Part shown: positions 15,024-22,095 of the stretch, in pieces
How positions within the stretch are numbered: position 1 is the first letter of the stretch
How the letters are laid out: each line of letters begins with the position of its first letter
Origin: Gemmatimonadota bacterium
GTDB lineage: Bacteria > Gemmatimonadota > Gemmatimonadetes > Gemmatimonadales > GWC2-71-9
Reading direction: 5' to 3'
Assembly (NCBI GenBank): GCA_003220855.1
Contig: QHTP01000040.1
Coordinates: 1 to 22,555 of the forward strand
Length of the DNA stretch: 22,555 nt
Notes under the pieces: generated by a model
The model's input: only the letters and a program-made list of their open reading frames with translations
The model's database searches: none
Told to the model about the DNA's origin: nothing
Position numbers and translations under genes: made by a program

Positions 15024-16152
15024 TGCCGCTCAACGTCCCCAACCCTTCGATCAGCAACTGCGGGATAACCAGCAACGGCTCGAAGGCATCCGCCGCGAGC
15101 GGTCCGAGGTCGAGCAGGAGCTCGAGCGACTGCGCACCCAGGCCCATTCGCTCTCCGACGAGCTCGCGAACATCGAGCGCCAGAAGGAGACGACCAACCG
15201 GATCGTAAACGAGCTGGACCGTCAGATCGCCGGGCTCTCGGACCAGATCGACCGGAGCACGGTCGACCTGCTGCTCGCCCAAAACGCCCTGGCCGAGAAA
15301 CGCGCGGTGCTCGAGCGGCGACTGGTGGACATCTACAAGCGCGGCGCCCTGTACGCCTATCAGGTGCTGCTCGCCGCCGAGAGCTTCGGCGACCTGTTGT
15401 CACGCTACAAGTACCTGTACCTCGTCAGCCGGCAGGACCGGCTGCTCGCCAACGACATGTCCAAGCTGCAGCGACGCATCGGGCGAGAGCGCGAGACCCT
15501 GGTGGACGCGCGCGACGCGCTGGCGCGGCGCAAGAGCGAGCGCACCCAGGAGCTGGACCGCTATCTCGCGCTCGAGCGGGAGCGGCAGGCGTCGCTCTCC
15601 GCCACCCGGCGCAGCGCGCGCCAGGCGCTCGAGCGGCTGTCCGAGCTCGAGCGCGACGAGAAGAGCCTGAACGACCGGATCGCGGCGCTCGAGCGGGCCC
15701 GGCTCGAAGCGGAGGCGCGTGGAGCGGCGGCCGCGGCCGCGATCACCACCGCGGACCTGGGCCAGCTCGACTGGCCGGTGGACGGACGGATCCTCTACCG
15801 CTTCGGCACCGCCACGGGGCCGAACAAGACGCGCCTTCCGTGGCACGGCATCGGCATCGCGGCGCCCACAGGGACGCCTGTGCGGGCCGTGGCCGCCGGC
15901 ACGGTGAGCCTGGCCGGCCCGCTCGGGACGTACCTCACCTCGGTGTTGATCGATCACGGGGGCGGCTACTACACCTTCTACGGATACCTGAGCGACGCGG
16001 CCGTGGCTCCGGGGGAGCGCGTCCTCAAGGGGCAGCTCGTCGGCCACGTGGGCGGCGGGTCGAGCGACCAGGGGCCGCATCTGCACTTTGAAATCCGTGG
16101 CCGTGGGGGGATCGCTCTGGATCCCGTTAATTGGTTGAAATCTCGACGCTAG
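14917..16152 (+). CDS. envC: EnvC-like murein hydrolase activator (coiled coil plus degenerate LytM domain)
   Basis: This encodes 411 residues from the ATG at 14917; a GTG at 14986 would give 388. The export signal is VTFLCYAVCVTSLAAQ, preceded from the ATG start by an arginine-rich n-region, which favours 14917. A long charged coiled coil (roughly 25-270 of the shorter form) precedes a C-terminal M23/LytM domain. At the first zinc motif the usual HxGxD is WHGIG, close to the degenerate WKG of E. coli EnvC. The YGH position is YGY, while HLHFEI is kept. Loss of two ligands at the first motif indicates a non-catalytic activator of amidases rather than an endopeptidase. Its position after ftsEX matches the known FtsEX-EnvC pathway. 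The 5' end, including the signal peptide, lies inside repeat element A, so the start is uncertain. Confidence 0.88.
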   Translation: MKRHGGTSRRDVADRRNPPRRLSVTFLCYAVCVTSLAAQRPQPFDQQLRDNQQRLEGIRRERSEVEQELERLRTQAHSLSDELANIERQKETTNRIVNELDRQIAGLSDQIDRSTVDLLLAQNALAEKRAVLERRLVDIYKRGALYAYQVLLAAESFGDLLSRYKYLYLVSRQDRLLANDMSKLQRRIGRERETLVDARDALARRKSERTQELDRYLALERERQASLSATRRSARQALERLSELERDEKSLNDRIAALERARLEAEARGAAAAAAITTADLGQLDWPVDGRILYRFGTATGPNKTRLPWHGIGIAAPTGTPVRAVAAGTVSLAGPLGTYLTSVLIDHGGGYYTFYGYLSDAAVAPGERVLKGQLVGHVGGGSSDQGPHLHFEIRGRGGIALDPVNWLKSRR

Positions 16153-16158
16153 AACGAA

Positions 16159-16257
16159 AGGCGTCGCGGAAGGACGTCGCGGAGGAGCGTCACGGAGAGG
16201 CGTCAGTGCGCTACGGTTCTCCGTGACGCCTTTTCGTGACGTCTCTCCGCGACGCCT
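16159..16257. repeat. Inverted array of 13-bp units (element B) between convergent genes
   Basis: The left arm (16159-16198) and right arm (16218-16257) are 40 bp each and pair at 33 of 40 positions, with several of the rest able to form G-U pairs. The loop is 19 bases. The arms consist of 13-bp units: CGTC cores at 16162, 16175, 16188 and 16201, and inverted GACG cores at 16225, 16238 and 16251, all exactly 13 bases apart. The element fills most of the 111-bp gap between the convergent envC and diguanylate cyclase genes. It could end or stabilise both transcripts. No T-run follows either arm, so it is not a standard intrinsic terminator. Confidence 0.88.
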
Positions 16258-16263
16258 CCTAGA

Positions 16264-17745
16264 TCAAGGTTCTCCCGCCACCCCAATGCGGTCCGGTGCG
16301 GTTTTTTTCCCCCGATCCAGCGCCGCCTCCACCTGGGTGAACAGGTCCTCGGGGCGCAGCACCTCGGCATGCGGGAAGGCGACGACGCCAGCGGACAGGC
16401 CCGGGACCTTGCCGGGGCCCAGGTCGGGGAAGCTGTGCCGCAGCAGCAGCTGGCGCAGCCGCTCGACGAACTGGCGCCCGCCCTGCGCGTTGGTCTCCGG
16501 CAAGATCAGCGCGAACTCGTCGCCGCCGTAGCGTGCCACGAAGTCGGGCGCGCGGATCTCGCGCTGCATCATGGCGCCGAGCTCGCCCAGCACCCGGTCG
16601 CCGGCCTGCTGGCCGAGCCGCTCGTTGATGTCGCGCAGCCGGTCGACGTCGATCACCACGAGGGCGAAGCGCAGCGAGTAGCGGCGCGCCCGCTCGAACT
16701 CGTCGCGCAGCCGGCGATCGAGCCCGTCGAGACTCGCGCATCCGGTGAGCACGTCGGTGACGCCGGCGCTGATCTGCCGACGATAGATCGCCGCGCGCCG
16801 CTCCTCGTTTTCCAGCACGCGCGCGGCGGCCTGGGCGATCGTGTTGGCGAACGCCACGTCCTGGGTGCGGAGCCGGGGATCGCCCTGCACCGTCCGCAGG
16901 AAGAACACGCCCGCGGCGCGCCCCTGCACGAACACGGGCAGTGCCACCGCCGCCTGGACGTTCACCTCGATGTCCTGCTGCTGCCAACGCTTGCGGATCG
17001 TCTCGAAGAGGGGATGATCGTGCACGTCGTGGATGATCACCGGCCGCTCGGTGCGGATCGCCTCCTGAATCTCGGGATAGCGCTCCAGCTCGACCCGGAG
17101 GTCGCGGATGGCCGGGTTCTCGTACACGGCCACCACGCGCCCTTTGTCCTCGCCGGGCGCCGTCAGCACGAACGAGCAGTGCGTCAGGCCGAACGCCTGC
17201 CCCACCCGGCGGACCAGCGTCTGGAAGATCTCGTCGGCGCGCAGCGCGGCCGACACTTCCTGGAAGATGTCGAACAGCAGGTCCCGGGTGCGCAGCGCGT
17301 CGCGCGCTTCGTGCAGCTCGCGGCGGAGCCGCAGGTCCGCGTCGATCCGCGCCCGCAGCTCACCGAAATGCACGGGGGTCGTCATGGCGTCCTGGGCTCC
17401 GGCCTGGAGCGCGTCGGCCACCGCATCGGCACCGCCGTCGGCCACAAGCACGATCACCGGCGCCCCCGAAAACCGGGTCGCGGTCGCGAGGTCGCGCACC
17501 TGGTCCGCCAGCCGGACGTCCTTGGCGCCGATCGAGAACACCACGAGGTCGGGAGGCTGGTGCCCCGGCCGGTCCGGCCCGGAAGGTGGGAAGTCCGCTT
17601 CGGTGACCTGGAAGCCACCCCGGACGAGGAACCGCTCGAGGCCGTCGGGGCGGGTCCCGGCGTCGCCGACGAGGAGGATGCGCTGTTGGTTCTGTTCCGG
17701 CAACGGTCCCGGCCGCACAGTGGAGGGTGTCAAGCTATAGTTCAC
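16264..17745 (-). CDS. Diguanylate cyclase with degenerate receiver and GAF domain
   Basis: This encodes 493 residues from GTG 17745. The frame is open further upstream to 17820, but that would overlap the divergent pcm gene, and an inner GTG at 17718 is also possible. Residues 22-140 resemble a response-regulator receiver (QRILLVGDAG, PDLVVFSIGAKD, PVIVLVADGG, then TTPVHFGEL). The phosphoacceptor aspartate is replaced by S71, and the conserved lysine before the proline by T123. Residues about 158-312 fit a GAF domain. The C-terminal catalytic domain has the intact active site RYGGDEF (405-411) and a product-inhibition site RAPD (398-401), five residues before GGDEF. It should therefore make cyclic di-GMP from GTP, with feedback control. 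Since the receiver cannot be phosphorylated, its signal probably enters through the GAF domain or a protein contact. It is divergent from pcm and convergent with envC across element B. Confidence 0.9.
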   Translation of the reverse strand: MNYSLTPSTVRPGPLPEQNQQRILLVGDAGTRPDGLERFLVRGGFQVTEADFPPSGPDRPGHQPPDLVVFSIGAKDVRLADQVRDLATATRFSGAPVIVLVADGGADAVADALQAGAQDAMTTPVHFGELRARIDADLRLRRELHEARDALRTRDLLFDIFQEVSAALRADEIFQTLVRRVGQAFGLTHCSFVLTAPGEDKGRVVAVYENPAIRDLRVELERYPEIQEAIRTERPVIIHDVHDHPLFETIRKRWQQQDIEVNVQAAVALPVFVQGRAAGVFFLRTVQGDPRLRTQDVAFANTIAQAAARVLENEERRAAIYRRQISAGVTDVLTGCASLDGLDRRLRDEFERARRYSLRFALVVIDVDRLRDINERLGQQAGDRVLGELGAMMQREIRAPDFVARYGGDEFALILPETNAQGGRQFVERLRQLLLRHSFPDLGPGKVPGLSAGVVAFPHAEVLRPEDLFTQVEAALDRGKKTAPDRIGVAGEP

Positions 17746-17770
17746 CCTATGCGACGGCAACCGCGGAGGG
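17734..17770 (+). promoter_or_regulatory. Candidate -10 box and ribosome-binding site for pcm
   Basis: TATAGT (17736-17741) is an AT-rich hexamer in a GC-rich gap and could serve as a -10 for pcm. No matching -35 is seen upstream. GGAGGG (17765-17770) lies six bases before the pcm ATG and is a convincing ribosome-binding site. The same AT-rich spot overlaps the GTG start proposed for the divergent cyclase gene, so the two initiation regions are interleaved. Confidence 0.4.
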
Positions 17771-17776
17771 TGGGAA

Positions 17777-18448
17777 ATGGGCGGGCCGGCACCTGAGACG
17801 CGGCGCGTGCGGCGCCGCATGGTGCTGAGCCAGCTCGCGAATCGGGGAATCCGCGACGGCCGAGTCCTCGCCGCGATGGCGTGGGTGCCGCGCGAATGGT
17901 TCTTGCCCCCGCACCTCGCGCGCGACGCCTACGAAGACGCCCCGCTGCCGATCGGCAGCGGGCAGACGATCTCCCAGCCTCTCATCGTGGCGCTGATGAC
18001 CGAAGCGCTCGCCCCGCGCCGCGGCGATCGCGTACTCGAGATCGGCACGGGCTCGGGCTACCAGACGGCCATCCTGTCCCACCTCGGCGTGCGGGTGTAC
18101 ACGGTCGAGCGGCTTCCCGACCTGCTGGTCGAGGCCGAGGAGCGGTTCCGCCGGCTCGGCCTCCGCACCATCGAGACCCGGCTGGGAGACGGGGCGGGCG
18201 GCTGGCCCGAGCGCGCCCCGTTCGACCGCATCATCGTGACCGCGGCCGCGCCCGGCGTACCGACGCCGCTCACCGAGCAGCTCGCCCCGGGTGGGCGACT
18301 CGTCATCCCCGTGGGGGATTTGAGCGGCCAGGAGCTGGTCATCCTGCAGCGCGGGCCGGGAGGGCGCCTCACGGAGCGGCGCGCCGGCGGCGTGCGGTTC
18401 GTGCCACTGATCTCGCGGCTCGCGTTCACGGAGGAGCCATGGTCGTGA
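17777..18448 (+). CDS. pcm: Protein-L-isoaspartate O-methyltransferase
   Basis: The protein has 223 residues with a good ribosome-binding site. The family features are all visible: an N-terminal helical region ending in VPREWFLPP, the substrate-binding loop GSGQTISQP (60-68), and SAM motif I VLEIGTGSGYQTAIL (86-100). Post-I VYTVER, motif II APFDRIIVTAAAP and motif III LAPGGRLVIPVG follow. It methylates isoaspartyl residues that arise by ageing of proteins, starting their repair, in the cytoplasm using S-adenosylmethionine. Its 3' end overlaps nfo by 10 bp (4 bp if nfo starts at the GTG), so the two repair enzymes are coupled. Confidence 0.95.
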   Translation: MGGPAPETRRVRRRMVLSQLANRGIRDGRVLAAMAWVPREWFLPPHLARDAYEDAPLPIGSGQTISQPLIVALMTEALAPRRGDRVLEIGTGSGYQTAILSHLGVRVYTVERLPDLLVEAEERFRRLGLRTIETRLGDGAGGWPERAPFDRIIVTAAAPGVPTPLTEQLAPGGRLVIPVGDLSGQELVILQRGPGGRLTERRAGGVRFVPLISRLAFTEEPWS

Positions 18449-19350
18449 GGGGCGCGGCGGGCGACCTGCTCGGCGCGCACGTCTCGACCCAGGGCGGGGT
18501 GGCGCGGGCGCCGGAGCGGGGCGTCGCCATCGGGGCCAGCGCCATCCAGGTGTTCACGAAGACGCCCAATCAGTGGCGCGAGCCCGTGCTGCAGGACGGC
18601 GACGTCACCGCGTTCCGGGCCGCGCTCGCGGCCAGCGGGATCCGCGCCGTGGTCTCGCACGACAGCTACCTCATCAACCTCGCGTCGCCCGATGAGCCGT
18701 TGCGCGAAAAAAGCGTTGTCGCGTTCACCGGCGAGCTGGTCCGCTGCCGAGCGCTCGGGATTCCCTGGGTCGTGTCGCACCCCGGCAACTACATCGACGA
18801 CCGCGACGCGGGGCTCGAGCGCAACGCCCGCGGCTACGCCCGCTGTCTCGCGGCGGTGCCGGGCGAGGTCGGCGTGCTCATCGAGGGGACGGCGGGCGCG
18901 GGAACCGCCCTGGGGAAGAGCTTCGAGGAGCTCGCGGCGCTGCGGCGCGACCTGCCGGCGGCCCTGCGGGCGCGCGTGGCCTTCTGCCTCGACACGGCGC
19001 ATCTGCACGCCGCGGGGTATGACGTGGCCGCCGGTCTCGCGGAGGTGTGGGAGCGGTTCGACCGCGTGGTCGGGCTGGGGCTGCTCAAGTGCTTGCACCT
19101 CAACGACTCCAAGAGCGCGGCGGGCTCGGGGGTGGATCGTCATCAGTGGATCGGCGAGGGGACCATCGGGCCCGAGGCGTTCCGCCGCATCATGCGCGAC
19201 CCGCGCCTCGCGCCGGTGATTAAGATTATCGAGACGCCGAAAGGCGACGATCCGGTGCACCACGATCGCCGCATGCTGCGCCGGCTGCGCGCCTACCAGC
19301 GCGCCGCCCGTCGCAACGGCCGACCCACTCGAACCGTAGACAGGGCGTGA
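18439..19350 (+). CDS. nfo: Endonuclease IV (AP endonuclease, three-zinc TIM barrel)
   Basis: This encodes 303 residues from ATG 18439. An in-frame GTG at 18445 makes a 4-bp GTGA overlap with pcm and is equally possible; GGAGGAG (18430-18436) could serve either. All nine zinc ligands of the family are identifiable: H74 (VSHDSY), H114 (VSHPGNY), E149 (LIEGTAG), D185 and H188 (CLDTAHLHAAGYD), H220 (LHLNDSK), D233 and H235 (DRHQWIGEG), and E265 (IIETP). It cuts the backbone 5' to abasic sites in base-excision repair. The C-terminus carries an extra arginine-rich tail of about 20 residues. Its stop overlaps the GTG of a small secreted protein that opens the metal-uptake genes, so the zinc enzyme and the uptake cluster may share a transcript. 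Confidence 0.95.
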   Translation: MVVRGAAGDLLGAHVSTQGGVARAPERGVAIGASAIQVFTKTPNQWREPVLQDGDVTAFRAALAASGIRAVVSHDSYLINLASPDEPLREKSVVAFTGELVRCRALGIPWVVSHPGNYIDDRDAGLERNARGYARCLAAVPGEVGVLIEGTAGAGTALGKSFEELAALRRDLPAALRARVAFCLDTAHLHAAGYDVAAGLAEVWERFDRVVGLGLLKCLHLNDSKSAAGSGVDRHQWIGEGTIGPEAFRRIMRDPRLAPVIKIIETPKGDDPVHHDRRMLRRLRAYQRAARRNGRPTRTVDRA

Positions 19351-19700
19351 TCGCACCGACGACGATGCCGACCCGCTGGACGCGCAGGCTCGCGACGCTG
19401 CTCCTGGTGCTCCAGGGGCTGGCGGGCGGCGCGGTCTCGCTGGCCCACGCGTCGGAGCGGCTCAGCGCGCCGATTCATATCGAGGCGCAGCATGCCAGCG
19501 CATGCATCGCGCTGCACGACGAGCTGCGCTGCACGCTGTGTCATTACGCCGGCTCGCACATCCAATCGCAGCAGCCGCGGACGCAGCTAGCCGCGGGTGC
19601 CGCGACCGACGGGCCGCTCCCCAGCCGGGGCGCGGCGCCGCCGTGCCGCCCCGACCGCCGCACCGCCCCACCCCGAGGTCCTCCCACCTCCCGTCCGTAG
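19347..19700 (+). CDS. Small secreted His/Cys-containing protein, possible metal-binding
   Basis: The protein has 117 residues from GTG 19347, overlapping the nfo stop (GTGA). An ATG at 19365 would remove six residues. A signal peptide is evident (RRLATLLLVLQGLAGGAV, then SLAHA, cleavage near residue 35). The mature part has a compact run of potential metal ligands: H44, H49, C53, H57, C62, C65, H66 and H71, in the pattern HIE....C...HD...C..CH. The last 35 residues are Pro/Arg-rich and low complexity. I do not recognise a named family. Its place directly before an outer-membrane barrel gene, a metal-binding ABC receptor and a permease suggests periplasmic metal capture or sensing. The call is an inference from residues and context. 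The real start and the reality of the tail are uncertain. Confidence 0.65.
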   Translation: MIAPTTMPTRWTRRLATLLLVLQGLAGGAVSLAHASERLSAPIHIEAQHASACIALHDELRCTLCHYAGSHIQSQQPRTQLAAGAATDGPLPSRGAAPPCRPDRRTAPPRGPPTSRP

Positions 19701-19771
19701 TCCGACTCACCGCGCGCGTCCGGCATGCCGCTGTACGCGCGCCCGGAACACTGGAACGGGAGACTCTCAGG

Positions 19772-21028
19772 ATGATTCGAGATCATTATGCCGTCGCGAC
19801 CGCGCTCGCGTGCCTGCTCGGGCTGCCTGGACGCATGTCCGCCCAGCAACCGACCGAGCAGCGCCGCGTAGACTCGCTCGCTGCCGAGGTCCGGTCGCTC
19901 AAGGCCCGGCTCGACAGCTTACGGGCGCAACTCATCCATCGCCCGGCGGCCGTCGAGCCCGCGGCCGACACGTCGCTCGCCGCCCTGCGCGCCGCCGCCG
20001 CGGTTGCGGCGGGCACGGACACCACGACGATGAAAGGCGACACCGCTGGCCCCACCAAGTTCGTCGGACGCGAGCGCAGCCAGCCGCAGCTCAATCCGGA
20101 GATCAGCGCCACGGGGGACGTACGCGCCGGTGCACGCTTGGAGGGCGTCGCGCGCGAGAACTTCGACCCGCGCGAGTTCGAGGTCGGGTTTCAGTCGCCG
20201 CTCGACCCCTACTCGAGCACCAAGATCTTCGTGAGCTTCGAGAACGGGAATGTGAGCATCGAGGAAGGGTATGCCTATTGGACCGGGCTGCCCGGGCACA
20301 TTCGGTTCGACATCGGGAAGTTCCGCCAGCAGTTCGGCGAGCTGAATCGCTGGCACCTGCACGCCCTGCCGGAGACCGAATATCCCCTCGCCCTCCGGAC
20401 CTACTTGGGAGACGACGGGCTGGCGGGCGCCGGCATCTCGCTGTATCGCGCGTTCGGCGGACTCGGGACGCACGAGGTCACCGCGCAGGTCACGCGCAGC
20501 GAGAGCGATTCCCAGCTATTCGGGGGCACGGGCCGTCCGACGTATCTCCTGCACCTGCTCAACTTCTGGCAACTGACGCGCTCCACGTACATGCAGCTCG
20601 GTGGCACGGCGCTGTACGGCACCGACGCCGATTCGAGCCTCCGCACCAAGGTGGGCGGCATCGATTTCCGCCTCACCTGGCGTCCACCGGCTCGGGGGTT
20701 GTACCGCGAGTGGACGCTGCGAGGGGAGCTGTACGCGCTGCGGAAGGAGCACAGCGGCTCCGGCACCACGCGGCTCGGCTGGTACGCCGGCACCACATAT
20801 AAGCTCGGTCAGCGCTTGATCGCGGGCGCCCGATACGATTACGTCGAGGATCCGCTCTCCGGTCTGATCACGCGCCAGGTCATCCCCTCGCTGACGTTGT
20901 GGGAGAGCGAGTGGGTGGAGCTCCGCGCCCAGTACACCTGGGCCCAGATCAGCGGGCAACCGTCCACGAACGATTTCGCCCTCCAGGCCGTCTGGGCGAT
21001 CGGACCACACAAACACGAGACCTACTGA
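19772..21028 (+). CDS. Outer-membrane beta-barrel (porin-like) protein with N-terminal coiled coil
   Basis: This encodes 418 residues from ATG 19772, with a modest ribosome-binding site (GGGAGA, about 19758-19763). The N-terminal signal peptide (about 1-25) ends in MSAQQ. Residues about 30-56 (RRVDSLAAEVRSLKARLDSL) form a short coiled coil, as in trimeric porins such as OprB- or OprO-like proteins. From about 95 the chain alternates polar and hydrophobic residues in strand-like blocks with aromatic girdles (EEGYAYWTGLPGHIRFDIGKFRQQFG, LRAQYTWAQI), and it ends in a C-terminal tyrosine. This points to a barrel of roughly 12-16 strands. Only one base separates it from the metal-binding protein gene, so it probably serves as the outer-membrane entry for the same metal. 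I recognise no named family. Confidence 0.7.
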   Translation: MIRDHYAVATALACLLGLPGRMSAQQPTEQRRVDSLAAEVRSLKARLDSLRAQLIHRPAAVEPAADTSLAALRAAAAVAAGTDTTTMKGDTAGPTKFVGRERSQPQLNPEISATGDVRAGARLEGVARENFDPREFEVGFQSPLDPYSSTKIFVSFENGNVSIEEGYAYWTGLPGHIRFDIGKFRQQFGELNRWHLHALPETEYPLALRTYLGDDGLAGAGISLYRAFGGLGTHEVTAQVTRSESDSQLFGGTGRPTYLLHLLNFWQLTRSTYMQLGGTALYGTDADSSLRTKVGGIDFRLTWRPPARGLYREWTLRGELYALRKEHSGSGTTRLGWYAGTTYKLGQRLIAGARYDYVEDPLSGLITRQVIPSLTLWESEWVELRAQYTWAQISGQPSTNDFALQAVWAIGPHKHETY

Positions 21029-21029
21029 C

Positions 21030-22094
21030 ATGCTGCCAGCCATCGCGCTGCTGCTCGCGCTCCATACGCCCGGGCCCGTCCGCCCGCCCCGCACGGCGGA
21101 CAAGGTGAAGGTCGTCACCTCGCTCACGACCTACGGCGCCATCGCACGTGAGATCGTCGGGGACCGGGGCGTCGTGAACTCGATCGCGACGGGCGACGAA
21201 AACCCGCATTATGTGCAGCCCAAGCCCAGCTTCATCCCGATGCTCTCCGCAGCGGACGTGTTCGTCACCACGGGCCTGGATCTCGAGTTGTGGGTGCCCG
21301 CGCTACTCGACAAGGCGAACAACCCCAAAGTGACCGAGGGCGGGCCGGGCTACGTGGCGGCGTACGCCGGGATGGATTTGCTCGACGTCCCCACGAGCTT
21401 CTCGCGTGCCCAGGGCGACATCCATGTGTACGGCAACCCTCACATCTGGACCTCTCCCCTCAACGCCGTTCAGATCGCCCGCAACATTCTGACCGGCTTG
21501 AAGCGTGTGTCTCCGGAAAACGCCGACTATTTCGCCCCGCGGGAGAAGGACTTCGAGGACCGCATGTTTCGCGCGTTGTACGGCGACGAGCTCGTGAAGT
21601 TGCTCGGCGGCCCCACGCTCGCCGATCTCGACCGCCAGGGAAAACTGCTCGACTTCCTGAAGGCGAAGCAGTACCAGGGCGTCGCGTTGATCACCCGGCT
21701 GGGTGGATGGCTCCAAAAGGGGATGCCGTTTCGCGGCAAGGCGGTCGCGTGCTACCACAAGGAGTGGGACTACTTCTCCCGCGAATTCAGCCTGCCGTGC
21801 GTCGACTACATCGAACCGAAGCCCGGCATTCCGCCCACCCCCGGCCACGTCCTCGAGGTGATCAACGAGATGCGCGAGCAACACATCCAGGTGCTGCTCT
21901 CCACCAATTACTACGACCACAATCAAGTCATCGAGGTCGCGCAGAAGACGGGAGCGAAGGCCGTCATCGTGCCGTCCAACACCGGTGGGGCGACCGGGAT
22001 CAACACGTACTTCGACCTCATGAACCTGTGGATCTCCGAGCTCGGCCGCGCGTTCGCGCCGGGTGGCGCCGTAACCAACGGGCGAGGGCAATGA
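21030..22094 (+). CDS. Metal ABC transporter substrate-binding protein (ZnuA/TroA-like)
   Basis: The protein has 354 residues with a short N-terminal export signal (MLPAIALLLALHTPG). The cluster A-I fold is recognisable: KVVTSLTTYGAIAREIVGD, then GDENPHYVQPKPS with ligand H60, VYGNPHIWTSP with H138, and CYHKEWDYF with H243. A late STNYYDHNQVIEVA strand lies where the fourth ligand is expected. The His-rich loop of high-affinity zinc ZnuA proteins is absent, so zinc and manganese cannot be told apart by sequence alone. The protein delivers the metal in the periplasm to the permease encoded next. The ATG of that gene begins two bases after this stop. No ATPase gene is visible before the window ends. 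Confidence 0.9.
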   Translation: MLPAIALLLALHTPGPVRPPRTADKVKVVTSLTTYGAIAREIVGDRGVVNSIATGDENPHYVQPKPSFIPMLSAADVFVTTGLDLELWVPALLDKANNPKVTEGGPGYVAAYAGMDLLDVPTSFSRAQGDIHVYGNPHIWTSPLNAVQIARNILTGLKRVSPENADYFAPREKDFEDRMFRALYGDELVKLLGGPTLADLDRQGKLLDFLKAKQYQGVALITRLGGWLQKGMPFRGKAVACYHKEWDYFSREFSLPCVDYIEPKPGIPPTPGHVLEVINEMREQHIQVLLSTNYYDHNQVIEVAQKTGAKAVIVPSNTGGATGINTYFDLMNLWISELGRAFAPGGAVTNGRGQ

Positions 22095-22095
22095 G

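Noticed and set aside
14900..16257. Possible CRISPR array or transposon ends around envC
   Set aside because: The units are only 13 bp with no spacers, and the copies face each other across a central loop. No transposase gene or target duplication was seen.
16302..16308. T7 run near element B as an intrinsic terminator tail for envC
   Set aside because: It lies about 45 bases beyond the hairpin and inside the convergent cyclase gene, too far to act as the U-tract.
17728..17733. TTGACA on the minus strand as a -35 box for the cyclase gene
   Set aside because: No -10-like hexamer follows at a 16-18 base spacing, and the site lies inside or at the edge of the coding sequence.
16369..17796. 475-codon plus-strand frame opposite the diguanylate cyclase
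   Set aside because: The minus strand encodes GGDEF and GAF motifs. The plus-strand product resembles no family.
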